This document shows, piece after piece, positions 23,041 through 37,300 of a stretch of 64,000 bases of DNA. The stretch covers positions 29,343-93,342 of the forward strand of contig JAAEAF010000398.1 in assembly GCA_011037195.1 (NCBI GenBank), read 5' to 3'. A program made the translations under genes and the position numbers. The notes beneath the pieces were generated by a model. The model ran no database searches. It saw only the letters and a list, made by a program, of their open reading frames with translations, and had not been told where the DNA came from. Positions within the stretch are counted from its first letter, which is position 1, and each line of letters starts with the position of its first letter. The DNA is from Triatoma infestans. Taxonomy: Eukaryota > Arthropoda > Insecta > Hemiptera > Reduviidae.

Positions 23041-24900
23041 TTAAGCGCAAAAGATCTTTAGCTTTATCGCGCCAGCAATATAATAAAATATATCATTTAG
23101 TTTTTGATGACTATCTACTTGCAAAATTTTAATTAAGGGGTCATTGTTATCTCCACTGTTTATATATTTCCAAATATAATGTTTCCTTAATGGTGAGTAA
23201 ATAGGGCAAATTAAAAGGATGTGCTCCAGCGTCTCCAGCCCCTGCGTATTGCAGATCATACAGAATGATTTAGTGTCAATAGAATAAGAGCGGTGTAGTG
23301 GAAGAAAGAAATGCAAAAATAATAGTTGAAATAATTTTGGCAAAAATACCTGAAATATAGAGTCAGGTACTATAATTTAAGGTCATTGCTGCTAAAGAGA
23401 CAAAGGGCAAGAAACAGTTAGGGTAACACAATAACCCCCCCCCCCCCAAGACATACCAGCATTATTTGAAAGGATTTACATAGTCTGCATTCTGCTTTCA
23501 AACAAGGACAGTCTGAAACAGACATTCTACCGGAACATTGCTTTAGGAATCGCTCTCGTAAACTCAGTGCCAGTGACAGAGATTAGCTTTTATTCTAGAT
23601 AGATAATTGATTTATTAAGATATAGTTGTGAATATTGTAAAGTATTTAAAAATTCACTTAGAGAATATATTTATTTTAAAAACAGTGGTGATTTCTTGAT
23701 TATTTCTAATATCTCTCCCAAACATATATACTCACAAGCCCTTTACAAAACCGCTCGTGCTACACAAGCTACTACTACTACACTACAACACATCATCACA
23801 AAATAACATTTCAGTGGTCTCTTATAAAAAACCTGATTTTACCAGCCCCCTAAGGCGCAATAGTAGTATGACTCGGACTTTCTGAATGGGAGCATACAGT
23901 TCGAGGTAGTCCTCACCGGACCCCAGACCGCTAACACATTTAAATACAGCATTAAAATTAGAGTTACAAACTCTCTCAATGTCACACGAAAGACTATTTA
24001 TAGCCCAACGCTCCAACAATGCCCTCGATTCTGAACCAGAGATGACTGCCTATCCCAGTTATCCTGCGCACCTATTTTGACCAGCATTAAGTGTAATTAA
24101 TTGCTCAATTGCAATCTAGCACGTTGCTCTCAAATGAGTCCTCGTTCTTTAACTTCAAATAGGCTTTACTTGGGTAGCGGTCCGGCTGCATGTTAAGTAT
24201 CTTGATCCCCCAGTTAATTGCTTTTTTGAAAATAATGTTACTCAATTTCTGCACTCCAAATTCAATGCGAATGAAATAATTGGGAGTATTGCGTGGGAGA
24301 AAATATAAGTTCTTTAAAAACTGAGTTAAAACGACTTCAATCTTTTTGATATAGCGAAGTGCCCAAACTTCAGCCGCATACAGGAGGACAGAAGATATCA
24401 TGGACTGAAATAGGCGAGAAATCGCATCCTATGAAGTGCATTTTGATTTATAAATAATGTTTCTGAGTCTACCTGAAGCCAGCTGTGCCCTACTAACAAA
24501 ATAATCCACAGCTTTAATATATTTGACTGAAGAAGCAAAAGGAACTCCCAAATAAACATAATCGCTACAATCGCTGATAACCTCATTCTTCCATTTCAAA
24601 AGTTTAGTTTCCTTTTTCCTCCCTGCTCTATGGAATGCTACAATCTTAGTAATTCTCTAAATATTTATCTAATTTCATTTGTGCATCATACGGAGAACTG
24701 GCCAAAATGACAATGTCATCTGCAAGATAACATCCGTATTGCTGTCCAGCTTAAAACCTCGTACCGCTTCATTTTGAAGAACTGGACTATATCGCTTAAA
24801 ATAATGAGAACAGTAGCGGGCTAAGGGCTTCCCCCTGTAAAACTCCTCGTTTGATGTTTACTGTTTGAGATTTTCTAAAATCTTTGACAACTTTTGATTT
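23041..24900 (-). mobile_element. LINE fragment (RT to C-terminal zinc knuckle), split
   Basis: Minus-strand frames run from about 24900 to 23041. RT motifs appear in order: RGVLQGEALSPLLFSLF at about 24865-24812, then the catalytic LADDIVILASSPYDAQMKLD at about 24735-24675. A post-RT region SVLLYAAEVWALRYIKKIEV follows at about 24395-24335. A C-terminal zinc knuckle (FCMICNTQGLETLEHILLIC) lies at about 23265-23205. Stops and frameshifts break the frame. Family D copy 2 (23465-23812) sits between the last two parts and is best read as an insertion. The clade is uncertain. A related fragment lies at 52340-53260. Confidence 0.65.
23465..23812 (-). repeat. Dispersed repeat family D, copy 2
   Basis: Reverse-oriented match to 2880-3225. 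Its exact ends are not resolved; a poly-C run of 13 bases lies just outside at about 23435-23448. It interrupts the minus-strand LINE. Confidence 0.5.
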
Positions 24901-25361
24901 TGTAGTCGTTTACAGAATTCTTATCTTTACATTTTCTTGCTTTTCTTGGTAGAAGATGGCCGTGATTGGCAGAAGTTAAGCAATATATGAAGCTGCCGCA
25001 CTAAAATAAAGAAAATTCTTAATAGAAGAATTTCATTTTTGATTTGTATTGTCTGAATATTTTTGTAGTTTAGGTTTTTAAAAAATTATCTTTTTTTTTA
25101 TGTTACCATGTTTAAAGGATAAATTTGATTTCTACTATAAGTCAACCCATGCAGACGGCCTGATATCCAAGTGTTGCTATTATTCTGCAAAACCGATGTA
25201 AATATCTGGCATTAAAAAAACTCTATTATTATCATTGTATGATATAAGCAAGAGTGAAATAAGCTTCACTTTATGTTTAACATAAAGTTTAATTCAACAC
25301 ACAAATGCTATGATTAATTATATACAATACACAATAAATATGTTTAATTAACACTAAAAAT

Positions 25362-25528
25362 TGTTGTGGTGATTGGTTCCGCAGAGTATGGTGTGTAAAC
25401 TGAATTTGCTCTATGCAAGTCTGTGTTATCACACTATCTGACAAACGCATCCTGAAGATGGCCTAACGCCCGAAACCGGTCGTTGACCACAAAATGAAGC
25501 AGACTATCACGGAAAATGTTTCTAACAC
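25362..25528 (+). mobile_element. Foldback family C, copy 2 (one arm)
   Basis: It begins TTGTTGTGGTGATTGGTTCC and continues with one arm of the family C inverted repeat, including CGCATCCTGAAGATGGCC and CCCGAAACCGGTCG. It ends CACGGAAAATGTTTCT. The opposite arm is deleted. Confidence 0.65.
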
Positions 25529-25792
25529 TAAAAATGTTGCAGGTTCACATAACATTGAACGCATAAGTTTTGAATAATAGGATCTGTTTAACTAACTCGT
25601 TTAAATGTCGTTTAATTTGTTCTAACAACCAAAGATACAAAATCTTCACATATGCATGAAAAACAGCAGTTAAATTTTTCATCCACTTGATGAATATTTA
25701 AGTAGCAGAATTCGCTCCAACTTTGGCTAGTCGAGTGCTCCACTTGTAGCATAATACCATCCAATCATTATATATACATTTTTTTTTAATTT

Positions 25793-26003
25793 AAGGCGCG
25801 TCAACATCTATGGACATTGGCGCCTCAGTGCATTGCCTGCCTCCGGACAGTGTTCTCTCGTTACAGACAACACTGTCCATCACCGGACAGTGAGCTGTAG
25901 AGCCGCCTAGGAAGAAAAAAATCTAAGGCTAGCACAACTGGACTCGAACCCGGATCCTCCGCGTGGGAGTCCAATACGCTAACCACTTAGCTATTCCCTT
26001 CCC
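25793..26003 (-). mobile_element. tRNA-derived SINE copy (reverse)
   Basis: Read on the minus strand, this has a tRNA-like head with A box TAGCTAAGTGG and B box GGTTCGAGTCC at about 25950-26003. The body follows with the 10-bp inverted repeat around ACAGTGTT / AACACTGT and the 3' end ATAGATGTTGACGCGCC. It lies immediately upstream of the R1-like LINE fragment. Confidence 0.7.
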
Positions 26004-26039
26004 TCCAATCACTATCGTTATTGTTATTATTATTTTTTG

Positions 26040-26780
26040 TTTTGCGCATCGACATATTATTATTATAGCATATCGCACATTATCGGGTCTAGCTATTTTA
26101 GCAATTGCAGGAGTGATTCCAATACATTTGCTAGCCAAAGGGTGAAGGCTATATATCTAAGGAGCGCAAAGTTCGGAAAAACAGCTGTACCTAAGGAAGA
26201 AAGGATCTTGCCCTGCGGAATCGGCAGGCACTCTGTTAAGAGGAGACCAGAGGAACATGGACTTTGAAGCTTATTAAAATCATGGCTGGAGAGGCGGTCT
26301 GAGAAAGTCCAACTTTTATCTCACCCAGTTTTTAAATGGACCTGAATATTTTAAATCGTATCTCCATAGGATGGGAAAGGTGGCCTTTCCGTGCTGCCTC
26401 TTCTGCCCTAATGTAATTGATGATGTTGCCCACACAATTTTGGTGTGCAGTAAATGGGCTATTCAGCGTGACCAGCTAGTAGAGGAGATTTCCGTCGGGC
26501 CTCTATCATCGGTAAGATGATAGACAAGGAGAAGACCTGGAACTACTGTGTGTCTGGGTTTGCACACTCGTTTCTTCAGGGCAAAACAGCATATCTAGAT
26601 GAGTAGAAAGAGATTAAGAGAGAGCCCTTGGGCGCTATAAAGACCTGGTCTGAAGTAGTGTGCTGAACAGTCCAGGCTAGTGTTCCGCGAATTGAGGAGG
26701 TGTTTTAGTGGGTAGCCACTTGGGAGTCTCACACTTTGCGCATAAAGCGTTTCAACTATCTAAAAAAAAAAAATTATTCT
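26040..26780 (+). mobile_element. R1-like LINE 3' fragment
   Basis: A plus-strand frame at 26059-26267 encodes AYRTLSGLAILAIAGVIPIH, the conserved segment between RT and the C-terminus of R1/TRAS-type LINEs ('AYRTVST.A..VIAG..PI'). It continues through a decayed frame to LHRMGKVAFPCCLFCPN and DDVAHTILVCSKW (about 26365-26460), the C-terminal zinc knuckle. Stops appear after about 26510. R1-clade elements often target rDNA, but no rRNA sequence is present here. Confidence 0.7.
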
Positions 26781-27445
26781 TAGTGTAAAAAAAAATTATT
26801 GTTTTCAAGCTAGCGTCTTATTTATTATTATTATTTTACTTATTTTATTTTTCTTTAATATTTTTTTTTATATCTATTTATTTAATATATTTCTTTGTTT
26901 TTATGCTAAGCATGCCGCCAGCTTATCTGTTGTTCGGTGTCCAGGCTAACTGCAACAGAGTATCCCTGAAAAGGATGTTTAGCAAAATCAGTAAAGCTGG
27001 TCTTAGGTAGATCGTTCTACCTGTGAAGCATACAGCTGGTGGTATATTATAGTAAGGCTGATGAATACTCCCATGAAGAAGCCAAACTGTTAGCTGCTCT
27101 CGCCATCTTGCCGGACTTGTGCCTGGTCAAGGCAATTGCTTCTTTCTTTCCTTGTTTTAACTTGCATGCCTTCACGTGCTTCTACTCCTCTGGCTAGATC
27201 TGTTCCTTAATTCTTTTGTTTTGTTTGTTCGGCTTTTGTCCTCTGACTGGCGAGAGCATCTCTTCAGATTGTTTCGTTCTTACTCTGTTTCTACCACACT
27301 AACTGTGGTTTCCAAGTTCCCAACGGATAGTGGAAAATAATTGTACTGATGGGTATTAGGGGAAAGCCAACGTCTCCCTACAATCAATTCTTCCGGGAAA
27401 ATGTTTCAAATAGTTTATATATAAAAAATAATAAAAGTTTTGTAA
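26781..27445. other. T-rich sequence, possible LINE 3' UTR
   Basis: T-rich low-complexity sequence at 26755-26900 is followed by about 450 bp of less AT-rich sequence without coding frames. It may be the 3' UTR of the preceding LINE or a separate unrecognised repeat. Confidence 0.35.
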
Positions 27446-27665
27446 AACAAAGTTGAGTGGCTGAGCACTCAGAATTCGATTCTCGTGAGGTCAAAGATTG
27501 TGTTGACCTAGCACTTGAGAAAAAGTGGGAAGTTACAGTTAGTAGCGAAGACCAGAACTAAACTTGATGAGACATGAGGACCCCTGCGTGCTTTCTACAC
27601 GCACCCAATAAAAATCTTCGTCTGCCATGCTTTGGCACGTCCAACGCCTGTTACGCCAGAGATGT
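27446..27665 (+). mobile_element. Second SINE-like element
   Basis: It contains GTGGCTGAGCACTCAG (A-box-like) and GAATTCGATTCTCGTGAGG (B-box-like), followed by a body of about 170 bp ending ACGTCCAACGCCTGTTACGC and a T-run. The first 45 bp (AAAGTTTTGTAAAACAAAGT, then TGAGTGGCTGAGCACTCA) recur at about 28576-28619. It shares no body with the main SINE family. Confidence 0.45.
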
Positions 27666-28206
27666 TTTTTTTGTTTGAGTTTTTGAATAGCTGACCTGTA
27701 GTTATGAACCATTTGTGATTGGTATTTGGGTTTTTCAAGAAAAAATATGTTCAGACAGTTTTAACTTTCATCAGAGATATTTTCCACAACTTTTAATTTT
27801 GTTTGTAAGTACTTCTTATATTTTTTATTTATATATTGATGTTTGTGTAACTTATGCAACCAATTAAATAAAAGGTTCATTGTTTAAATTTGTTGTGGCC
27901 TAATCTTTATATTTAATATGGCGCCCCCTCATTGATTAATGTTTGTCCTGTGAGAAAACAGTTTTTCAAAAATTCTTTTACAATTTATTTTCTATTCTTG
28001 AAATTTACAAAAAGAAATTATATTACAAATAATATTTAATTGTAAGCATAAAATACATAAATTCTGAAAGGGAAATTAAGTATGTATCTCACAACACTGA
28101 CAAATAAACGTTTCTTATCTGAGCCTTTTTATGAGTTCAAGTTGTAGAATCTATAATTCTATTTGGATATTTACTGGTGAACTAAAGTTAATTAAATTTA
28201 TAAATT

Positions 28207-28347
28207 ATGTCTGAAAACTCAGTTCTTATTATCAATTTAAAAGAGCTTCATAAGATTAATGATGCTTATTCTGCACTAAACTTAACTGGTGTTTGTGTTG
28301 ATTATGACGATGAAATTCAAATGAAATTTGAAAGACGAATTATTATA
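28207..28347 (+). CDS. POT1: Exon 1 of POT1-like gene
   Basis: 47 codons from ATG, with TAA ATT directly upstream in frame. It ends in phase 0 at a strong donor (GTGAGTATG). It encodes the first strands of the N-terminal OB-like domain (VLIINLKEL, then ALNLTGVCVDYDD). Confidence 0.65.
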
Positions 28348-31300
28348 GTGAGTATGAAGTATATTTTTAATTTTTTATGCTCTCTCTTATTTATTATGTA
28401 GGTTCTAATTTTAAAAATCCGACGTGGTTTTGTACAAACTATGTTATTGACAATCCTTTTTCTTTAATTTTTCAATTTGGTTTATGTTATTCCCAGAAAA
28501 TAGCTCTTCAAGGAATAAAATTTGATGTAGGGTATAAATGACATATATATATATATATATTTATAAAAAAAAATATAATAAAAGTTTTGTAAAACAAAGT
28601 TGAGTGGCTGAGCACTCACGCGCTTTAGTGGTTTAAATTTTGCTCACAATTTTGTTATGAATTAACATCGTACATTTTCCGTTTTGCAGGGTCAAATTTT
28701 ACATAAATATCCAGGGTACCGCGATTTGAAGAATGGTGATAATGACTGTTTGGTCTTCGAAATGAAAAAAGGTTTGTTTCATTTAATAGTGCTATTAAAT
28801 TAGCAGACATAAATGAAGGCAAAACAGAGCTTTTCAACGGCTTTTTCACTTAGTGGGACCTTATTCTGGCAATGATAGTGAGACCACTTAAAAGAAGTGG
28901 GATATTGTCTGACATTCTATCTTTTAATGAGCTCTGATAATAACATATATGTAGGCTTTCGTATTAGCATTTTGTTGCAAAGTGTACAGAAGTAGATAAA
29001 AATTCAATAAAATTGCATTCAAAATTAGGCAAGTCTGCCATAATCATCCATGAATATTTCAGTGTTCGCTATTCCGTTTTCTGTATTAATAAATTTGTTT
29101 TATTCCAGCTTATCCTAAAAAATGTTTCGTAGAAGAAACAAAAGTTTTTAGATTTATGATTTTGGGCAGTGAGTTAGTATTGAAGTTATTACAAGTGCAG
29201 ATTAATTCATTTCTGGCTTTCATGAATTTCAAAATGTTCAGGACATTTCACTCTAGCGAACCTTCATTTTCAATTGGAAACTGCTATGGGTTTGTATGGA
29301 TTATGCCGAATCTGGTGAGTATCATTGCTTTATTGATTTATTAAAACAAATAAATAGTAATAAAGAATTCAACCTGTAACCTGTAACTAAATAGCTTTTC
29401 AATAAGTTGTATGAAATGAGCACTATTTTTTATGAAATTAATTAAACAGTCTGATTTCAAAGTGTTATAAAAATTGACATAAATTAGTAGAATGTAACAG
29501 TTAACAAATAAGAATATAATCGTATCATTAAGAATTGCATTAAATAAATACAAGAAAAATAAATAATAAATTATTATTTATCCGACCTAAAGAATATTTC
29601 TATATTATAACTGTGTTCTAAACGAATTTTAAATTTTTGAAATTTAATTTTATTCTTGAATTTTTTTTTTTTCATATTCTTTATTATTTTGTACTCAACA
29701 GTTATAAATAAAAAAAAAAAGTGCAATATTTTAGCTTTGAATCAAGGTTTATTTCACTTACTTTTTTGATAAAATTTTAATTGTGGAATTTCGTTAACCA
29801 GTCTAATATTTTGATGATGGTTAATTTGTTATAGAAACATAATCCATCAAAAGTAACAAATTGTACAAAATGTATTGAAAAGATGTCCGCGAAGCATACT
29901 GGCAATAATGAGATTAATGTCTCTGGTTCAAGAAATTCTTTAAGGGAGAGAAGACCGGATGCCCAAGAAATGTTTGCACAAGGGACATGCATTGATGATT
30001 GTTGCACAAGTACTCCTGTAACTAAAAAGAAGAATGTAAGTTAATATCAAATACTTTTGCATATATATATATAAACAATTTTTTTTCTTTTTAATTTAAT
30101 ACTGAATAGTAGGCAGTGAGATTATTTCTCACCACCTCATTAGTAGCTATAGAATGGAACTCTCCGCCAATAGATAGCGAGTCTCGGTCTATTGCAGGAG
30201 ACTGGGTGTTTACAGGTATTTACAGGAAGAGTTAAAGGTGAGGGCTGTTGAATTAGAGGATTGTGTTGAGGCGTAAAAGAGAGTAAAATTTATTGTACCG
30301 GAGGAAGACTTTTACATTTAACTTTATTATTTCATCTAATGCATTGGGCCGTCGTGTATAACGCAGTGCTAAAATTTGAAGAAATTCCAGAATTTTTTTT
30401 CACTACACCAATACAGCCCATGGTGTCTCCGTAATGCTCCAATACTGGTGAAAAAGGGAGCACAGCATTGGTTGAGAGCTTTTGAGAACGATTTTTTTTT
30501 TAGCTCAAGATTGGTTCTGTTTAGCGGAATAAGAAACCATGCTGGGAAAATTGTTTTTAGCGAAATCACGCCTTCATTAATAGGACTTCCTTCCCCATGA
30601 CAAAGTACGGCAAACTTGCGCTGGTAGATGTATGTGCTACAGCATGAACTACCGCAGAGGCCCTGCTATAAAATTTGCGGCGTTGATTCAGAATGGATCC
30701 TCTGGGTAGGTAACATTCTGAAGAGAGGGTAGGAAAAGTTCTTATTTATTCTTACTTGATGGATGTATTCCTATAATTTGTTAATCTGTAATTGTATCCG
30801 AGGAGCATGGGCGACTAAATTCCCAAATAGTCCAAGGTTTGTTTAACTTCTGCGTTTGTCCACTCTCTCAGCCATCTGCGCTCCACAAACTAGAGCACAG
30901 ATGTTTTCAAAACAAGACGAAGACTTGGGTTGTTCTAGATCGAGGAAACACGGCAACTACAGCTAACTTAGATAGGGAAGTATTTCACTTCCCTTTATAA
31001 GTAAAAAAAAGAATGTCCTTTTTCCATTTGTTTGCATACAATATAATTAGAAATAATATAATTAAAAACATTTTTTTTTTTCAGAAATCGAGTAAATTGG
31101 TGGAAGGATTTGCTAAGCCGAAAACTACAAGCGCCTTTTTTAAAGAATCACGAGAAACTAGAAGAGAGCAGAAAAGTAAACCTGCAAAAATGGAAACAGC
31201 ATTTCGGAAAGGTTCAGTGTTAGTTGGCAAAAATAATAACACTTGCTTAAATACAAATCTACAAAATGAAATGTTTTCGTCATCTGATCATGGTTATGAC

Positions 31301-34300
31301 CAAGAATTTCACAGAAAACATACATATTCTTGCAGCCAAATTGCAGTTTCATGCAGAAAGCGTTGTAATTCTGTAAACTGTTCTAGCACCAATTATATTA
31401 CAAATACTACTGTGGTTTGCAATTCTAGATCTAAAGCTTTGTTTGATGAGCAGAAATTATGTTCAAAACACAATATTTGTGAGTGTAATAGGAGAAATGG
31501 TGTTCCTGTCTTTCAAGTCAGTGAGCCCTGTCATTCTCGCGAGCACGATAAAACTTCAGTGCGAAATTGCATAAATGTAAAATACAGCAGCCTCGTCCCA
31601 GTTAGTGACAAAAATGTTGAGATTAGGAACTGCAACTGTCATGAACAAAAATTGGAATCATTCATCAATGTGCCTTCAATTGGAACTCATGAAAGAGTGC
31701 AGAACTGGCTAAACAATGTCGAGGATTTACCTAAATGTATGAGTATAACATATTTTAATAACAACTTTGACTCTCAGCCACCAAAAACACAAAAATTAAA
31801 AGCCAGTAATTACCTTGTTTCAAAAAGTAATAATGCAGTTAAGAGAAAAACTGATAGTATTGAAAATAAATTCATTTCAGTGAGCAATAATCGTAAAAAA
31901 AGAAAACTTTTTTACGTTGATCCGAATGTTTCAGATGCTCTGATTAAAGTTCATGCAGCAAAAACGAAGAGAATATTCTCCAAAGAGGATTGCCGTGAAT
32001 TTGAAGATAATCGCATATCTCCGGAAACTGATAAAGGTGTGTCCGATACGAGAAATTTTTCTAAAATATCTAATGAAAAAGAAGAAAAGGAAAAGGAAAT
32101 TCAAGACAAGCCTGAAGAATGTACCTCTGGAGAAGAAATTCATTCAGTCTGTAATTTAGAAAGTCATGAAACAGATAGTGAAAGTAAATTGTCACTAAAT
32201 GATGATAGTAAAACTTTGGATTCAAACAATATCTCACAGAATTCAGTAGCTGAGGAATGTATTTCTACAGAAAACGCAGAATTACAAATTAATAAAAGTA
32301 ATGAAAATAATCAATTAGATCTGTGTAAAAAAATTGATCATAATGATAACTGTGACAGCTGTAATTTAACTTTATCTACTATTCCTGTAACTAATGGACA
32401 GTTAAACATTAATAGCCAGCAAACAGAGTCTAAGTCATCTCAGCCCTACTATGACGCTCAGGAGAACAGTCAGCATAAAGATTCGTCAGTAGGAACAGAA
32501 CTAAGAAATATATTTAAGACCCTGTCGGAACAATCTGTTACTTCTTTAGAGAACCTTTTTTCGGTAAGTTGCAAAATTATTCTTTAGTATTTATTAATAG
32601 GCATATTTTTTGTCCTTTATGGCAATTGAAAGTATTATTACAAAGCTAATTTTGTAGTTTCAAATACTAAAAATATAATGACTTTGGTAAAATGAATCAC
32701 TAGAGTATTTGTAACAGTAATGATAATGTAGAGCAGAGTTCGCAACGATCGGCATATACCGTTTAGAGTGGAAGTTAGATTGTAAAAGATCGTTGGAATA
32801 AGAGGTTGATCCACATTTTACTTGCTTATCAGAGTATTTCAGGATTAAGAGGCCAAACTTCTGGGACGAATTCAATTTAAAAAGATGTGGTGTGAAATAT
32901 TCGCATGACTTTCCTTCAATACAGTTAATTGAAAAATTGTCTTTAAACTTGGATTTTTAATAAACGTATAGTTGCCCTTATTCTATTCTAGAACTCGAGC
33001 CTTCCAAGGAAGTAGAAGCATTTAGGTCTCAGGGGTTTTGTGCTCTCCGAAATACAACACCCTTTACATCAGCCCCGTCGCGTTAATGAATCAATTGCCA
33101 GAGGCTTTTAGTCATCCCAGTTCTAAATGGAATTACAAAGAATAGGAGGAATAGAAAAATGAAGGAGTTTCAATTTCACTCCAACTCACAGTCGAAGATC
33201 AAAAGAACAAAACCTGCAGGACTGCAATAAGGTGGAGTTCTTTCTTTCTCTCTTTAAAAATGATTGGAATTTGTCAATTATAACTACATAAATTGCAATT
33301 AGAGAAAGTCTTAGAGGTTTCATACCAGATTTTATTAAAAGTGGTTTTAGCGTAAAATACAATATTTAACGCGAGAGTAAAACCTTTTTAATATTCTCGT
33401 TCAGTTGTAACACTTTCTTCGCTCATACGATTGATTAAACTGAGTGTGTAAAAGTTGGCTCTTAACTCTCTTGTCAAAAATAATCATTTTTCACTTTTTT
33501 GTTTTCAACTTGAAATCGTTTAATTGTAAAAATAATACATTCAAAGTGATTTAGAATTTTAAGAATCTTTAAATTTAAAAAGAATCTCCCAGAAAAATCT
33601 GGAAGTTATAAAAGATAAGACATTTTCCCCAGGGTTCTGTGAATCTTAATTCTCTAGATATCAGAAGATTCCTTAAATGATATGCATATAATCAATAATA
33701 TTTAATATGTAGATATATTAATACATAATTCCTCATCATTAATAAGGTCAAAATCATTAATAATGATATATTTTACAGTATGAAGATAAAGAAGCTAGGG
33801 AAGGTAAGTATCCAAAAGAATTGGGTAAAAAAAAAGTTTAACGCAGTAAATCTTCAGTAATATCCTTATTTTAATAATTTTATTAATGTGTTACTCACTT
33901 TATTCGCAGCGACATTAGCAAAATTAAGAAAACTGAATCAGAAAGTTGAAATTAAAGCTGTTCTAGTGGATATACTTCCTGAATTAAATCGTAAGTTATT
34001 TTTAAGTGAATAAAAGAAATTTTTATTTAATGATAATAATAATAGTGGTAGTAGTAAGAAACAGTTTTATAAATGAGTTATAATCATGGTGTTGGCATTT
34101 GGTAAGTAATGGAAAATGCCATATTAATTATTTATCTTAATGGTAATGTAAAATACAAATAATGGTGATGACAAGGTGATAGCAATAGTTAATAATATAA
34201 GTAATGATATTTTTTTGTACAATTATACTAATATTTGCAGACTTGATGTAATTTTTCTTTAAGTATTACTACATTCAGCCGCAAATAAATGGGACACTTA

Positions 34301-37300
34301 TTTTTTCCATAAATAAATAACATTGCCCTCAATCTATTTTTGATACAATTCGCTAGCTAAATAATATCTTGTAGTGTAAATTTTTCACACTAACATTTGA
34401 TTTGGATTGATGTAAAAAAAAATAATAATAAAAACGAAAAATTTAAAAATCTTGTTTAGAAACTTTGGAAAACTTTTTTCATTTTTTTCACCATCTAATA
34501 TTTAGTATTGCCTCCTCGCGCAATACTAAGGGCCCTGATTCGGGGGAGGGGGGCATCGATGCAATCAGGTTTTCAATGGTCTCTGAACGGCATCCCATTC
34601 TTCTAATAGACCAATGCGGAGCTGTTGCAGAGTTGCTAGAATCTGATCACGAACTCTAACACGCCTCTTGAGCAGGTCCTATAAATGTTCTATAAGATTC
34701 ATGTCTGGAGAACCTGAATCGATCACATTTATATCGACTTCCTCCAAAAATTAAATGATGACTTTAAATATGTGTAGTCTTGCTTTAACATGCATTACCA
34801 TAAAACTGTCTCCGATAAATGGAACAAACGGTATGACTTCCTGTAGAAGAACTACTTCAACATACCTAGCAGCGGTTATTGCGGCATTTTCAACAACAAT
34901 TATCTCGGTGCGGGCCAACAAACTTATCCACTCGCAACCATAATTGATTGCCACTGAAAAGGAGCACTTCCGTTAGCGTACATTGAATGAAGCGCTTCTC
35001 TCTGCCTTCTCCACACATAATTTAGCCGTCTGGAGAATACAGATCAAATCGTAATTCATCTCTGAAGAGACAGCCCTCCATTTCTAGTCCAGTAGAGATG
35101 CCGATTATCAAAAGCCCATTAGCCGATTAGCAAAGATTCCATGAGTACTGGCTCTGATTTTGCTCAGACCTACTTCTCGCAATCGTCTTCGAGGTTTCAG
35201 AACCCACGGTGACTCCCCGAACTTGTAATAAGTTATCCCTGAGGTCTGAACCTGTAAGAAACCGATACCATAAAACTGAGAGCGAAAGAAATCGATCTCC
35301 AGATCTGTTGTGACCCTTCTACAACCACTTCCGAATCTCTGATCGTATTCCCCAGTTTTTCTAGAATTTATGATTCTTCGATGAATCGCAGAACGTGAGA
35401 GCCTAAACTTCTGCAACATATCCAATGTTATGTCCTTCCTCCGCCAAGAGTGTCTGCTCTGAACGCGTCCACAAAAAAAATAACCATTTTTCTGTTGATA
35501 AAGTTAAGCAAATAAAGTAATTTACTATAAAATTAAAAATAATGTGAAATTAAAAAAACACCTTGTTTTATTAAAAAATGTTTATTGTTTTTTTACTTTC
35601 TCTTACTCCTAGAAGAGGAAGTACTGTAATCGTTCAAATTCTCGATATCGAGTTTTCACCGGAAATATCCGTTTTGAGGTCCTCTGAGTCCAAAAAAGTG
35701 GTTTCTAGAAAATTGTGTGTGTGTGTGTGTGTGTGTGTATGTAAGTATGTGAACAGCATAGCTCAAAAACGAAAAACTGTAGAAAGTTGAAACTTGTTAT
35801 TCCGTTTATTCCTAGTTGTTTTTTTTTTTTACTTTTTTACGTTTTTCTCAAAAATGGCTCCGACGATTTTCTTCAAACTTGGTATATCAACTACACATAC
35901 AAAAATCTACAAGTTTTGTTTAAAACTTTTCCCTGGGAAACTTCATTTAAGGGCAGTTATGGGTGAGGGATGGGGTCAGATTTTTTTTTTGTTTCAAGTT
36001 TTATAATTTCAACCATACAGATTAAGTGTAAAGACAAATCAAGAAAAAATACGCCGGGTTAATTCTAGCAATACTTAATTGTATTTTTACAAGTTACACG
36101 TTTTGAAATCGTAACGTCACAGATTTCTCAGAGCACAAATATGTCAGAACCATGCATTATTGTTAAGTATTGGCGAAAATTTATATTGATGGAAATACAA
36201 ATATGCAATTTCGTCTCAAATATATGAACATTTATTCTTTTATTGCAAAATTTATTTATTTTTCTTTACTTTTTATTGTTACAAAAATTTTGCCAGAAAT
36301 TTAATATTTTCTTATTATTTCAATTTATCACGTTTTATGTTGAAACTCTACATTTGCTAAGTACGTAACATTCTTAGTACATAATATGTAAATTAGATAA
36401 TATTTCATTTCTATAAAAACATTTTCAATGTTAAAAAAAAATCATTACTTATGATATCTGTCCCAAACCAGAAAGCCACACTAAATGAATTTCTACTGTT
36501 TTCAATTTTTATTCTCAAGAAAATTAGGTGTTTTTGTTAGGAGTATTGTAAATTACATTTATATTAGTTATAAACATAAATATACCAATGATAATGCAGA
36601 GAACAGAGTTACTGTGTTTTTATGTAGAAAAAAATGTATTTTTTGTGTAATTTTTTTATGTGTATATTTTTGTGGCTAAGAGTATATAAAATGACAAATT
36701 TTCCTTAAGCTTCTGATTTGTGCCAACATAAGTATAGAAATTTTGGAGGACAAGAACCAACCTAAGCAGGTAGGGAAGTGAAGAGGCGCCAATAACATAC
36801 ATCCAACCTCATTTATTTGAAATTTTAACGCCACAAATTCCGCAAACTATCCAGAACCAGTGTTTAATAACGAAAGATTACTGTGTCAATTGTCTACAAG
36901 CGGAAGGCTCCGGGCGCCAATGACCATAGATGTTGACGCGCCTTAAATTTAAAAATAAAAATAAACTAAATGATTGTGAGGTAGTGTAAATAAATATATT
37001 GCACAACAATTAAATTATTATAATCATGCATGGACATTCACAACCATGCTATCTGACACTATATGCAAACACAAACGTACTTCTTTTACTGATTTCTAAA
37101 AATCATTTATTCTTACAAGCTTGTTTGCCCGCATTTCGGGATTTATCGTTGCCCATAAAACATATGCTATTTTATATATTCAGAAATATCTAGTAGCAGT
37201 TATCTAGTAACGTAATATCCAGTTGGAAAATGATCATGGGCCAACAGTTGATTTTCCTTTTATATTTAGCCGTACTTGCTGATCGAAGGTAAAAACCGTC

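Noticed and set aside
31013..32587. Single-exon gene starting at ATG 31013
   Set aside because: The first 24 codons lie upstream of a strong acceptor at 31083-31084, and the end runs over a strong donor at 32564. It is better read as an internal exon.
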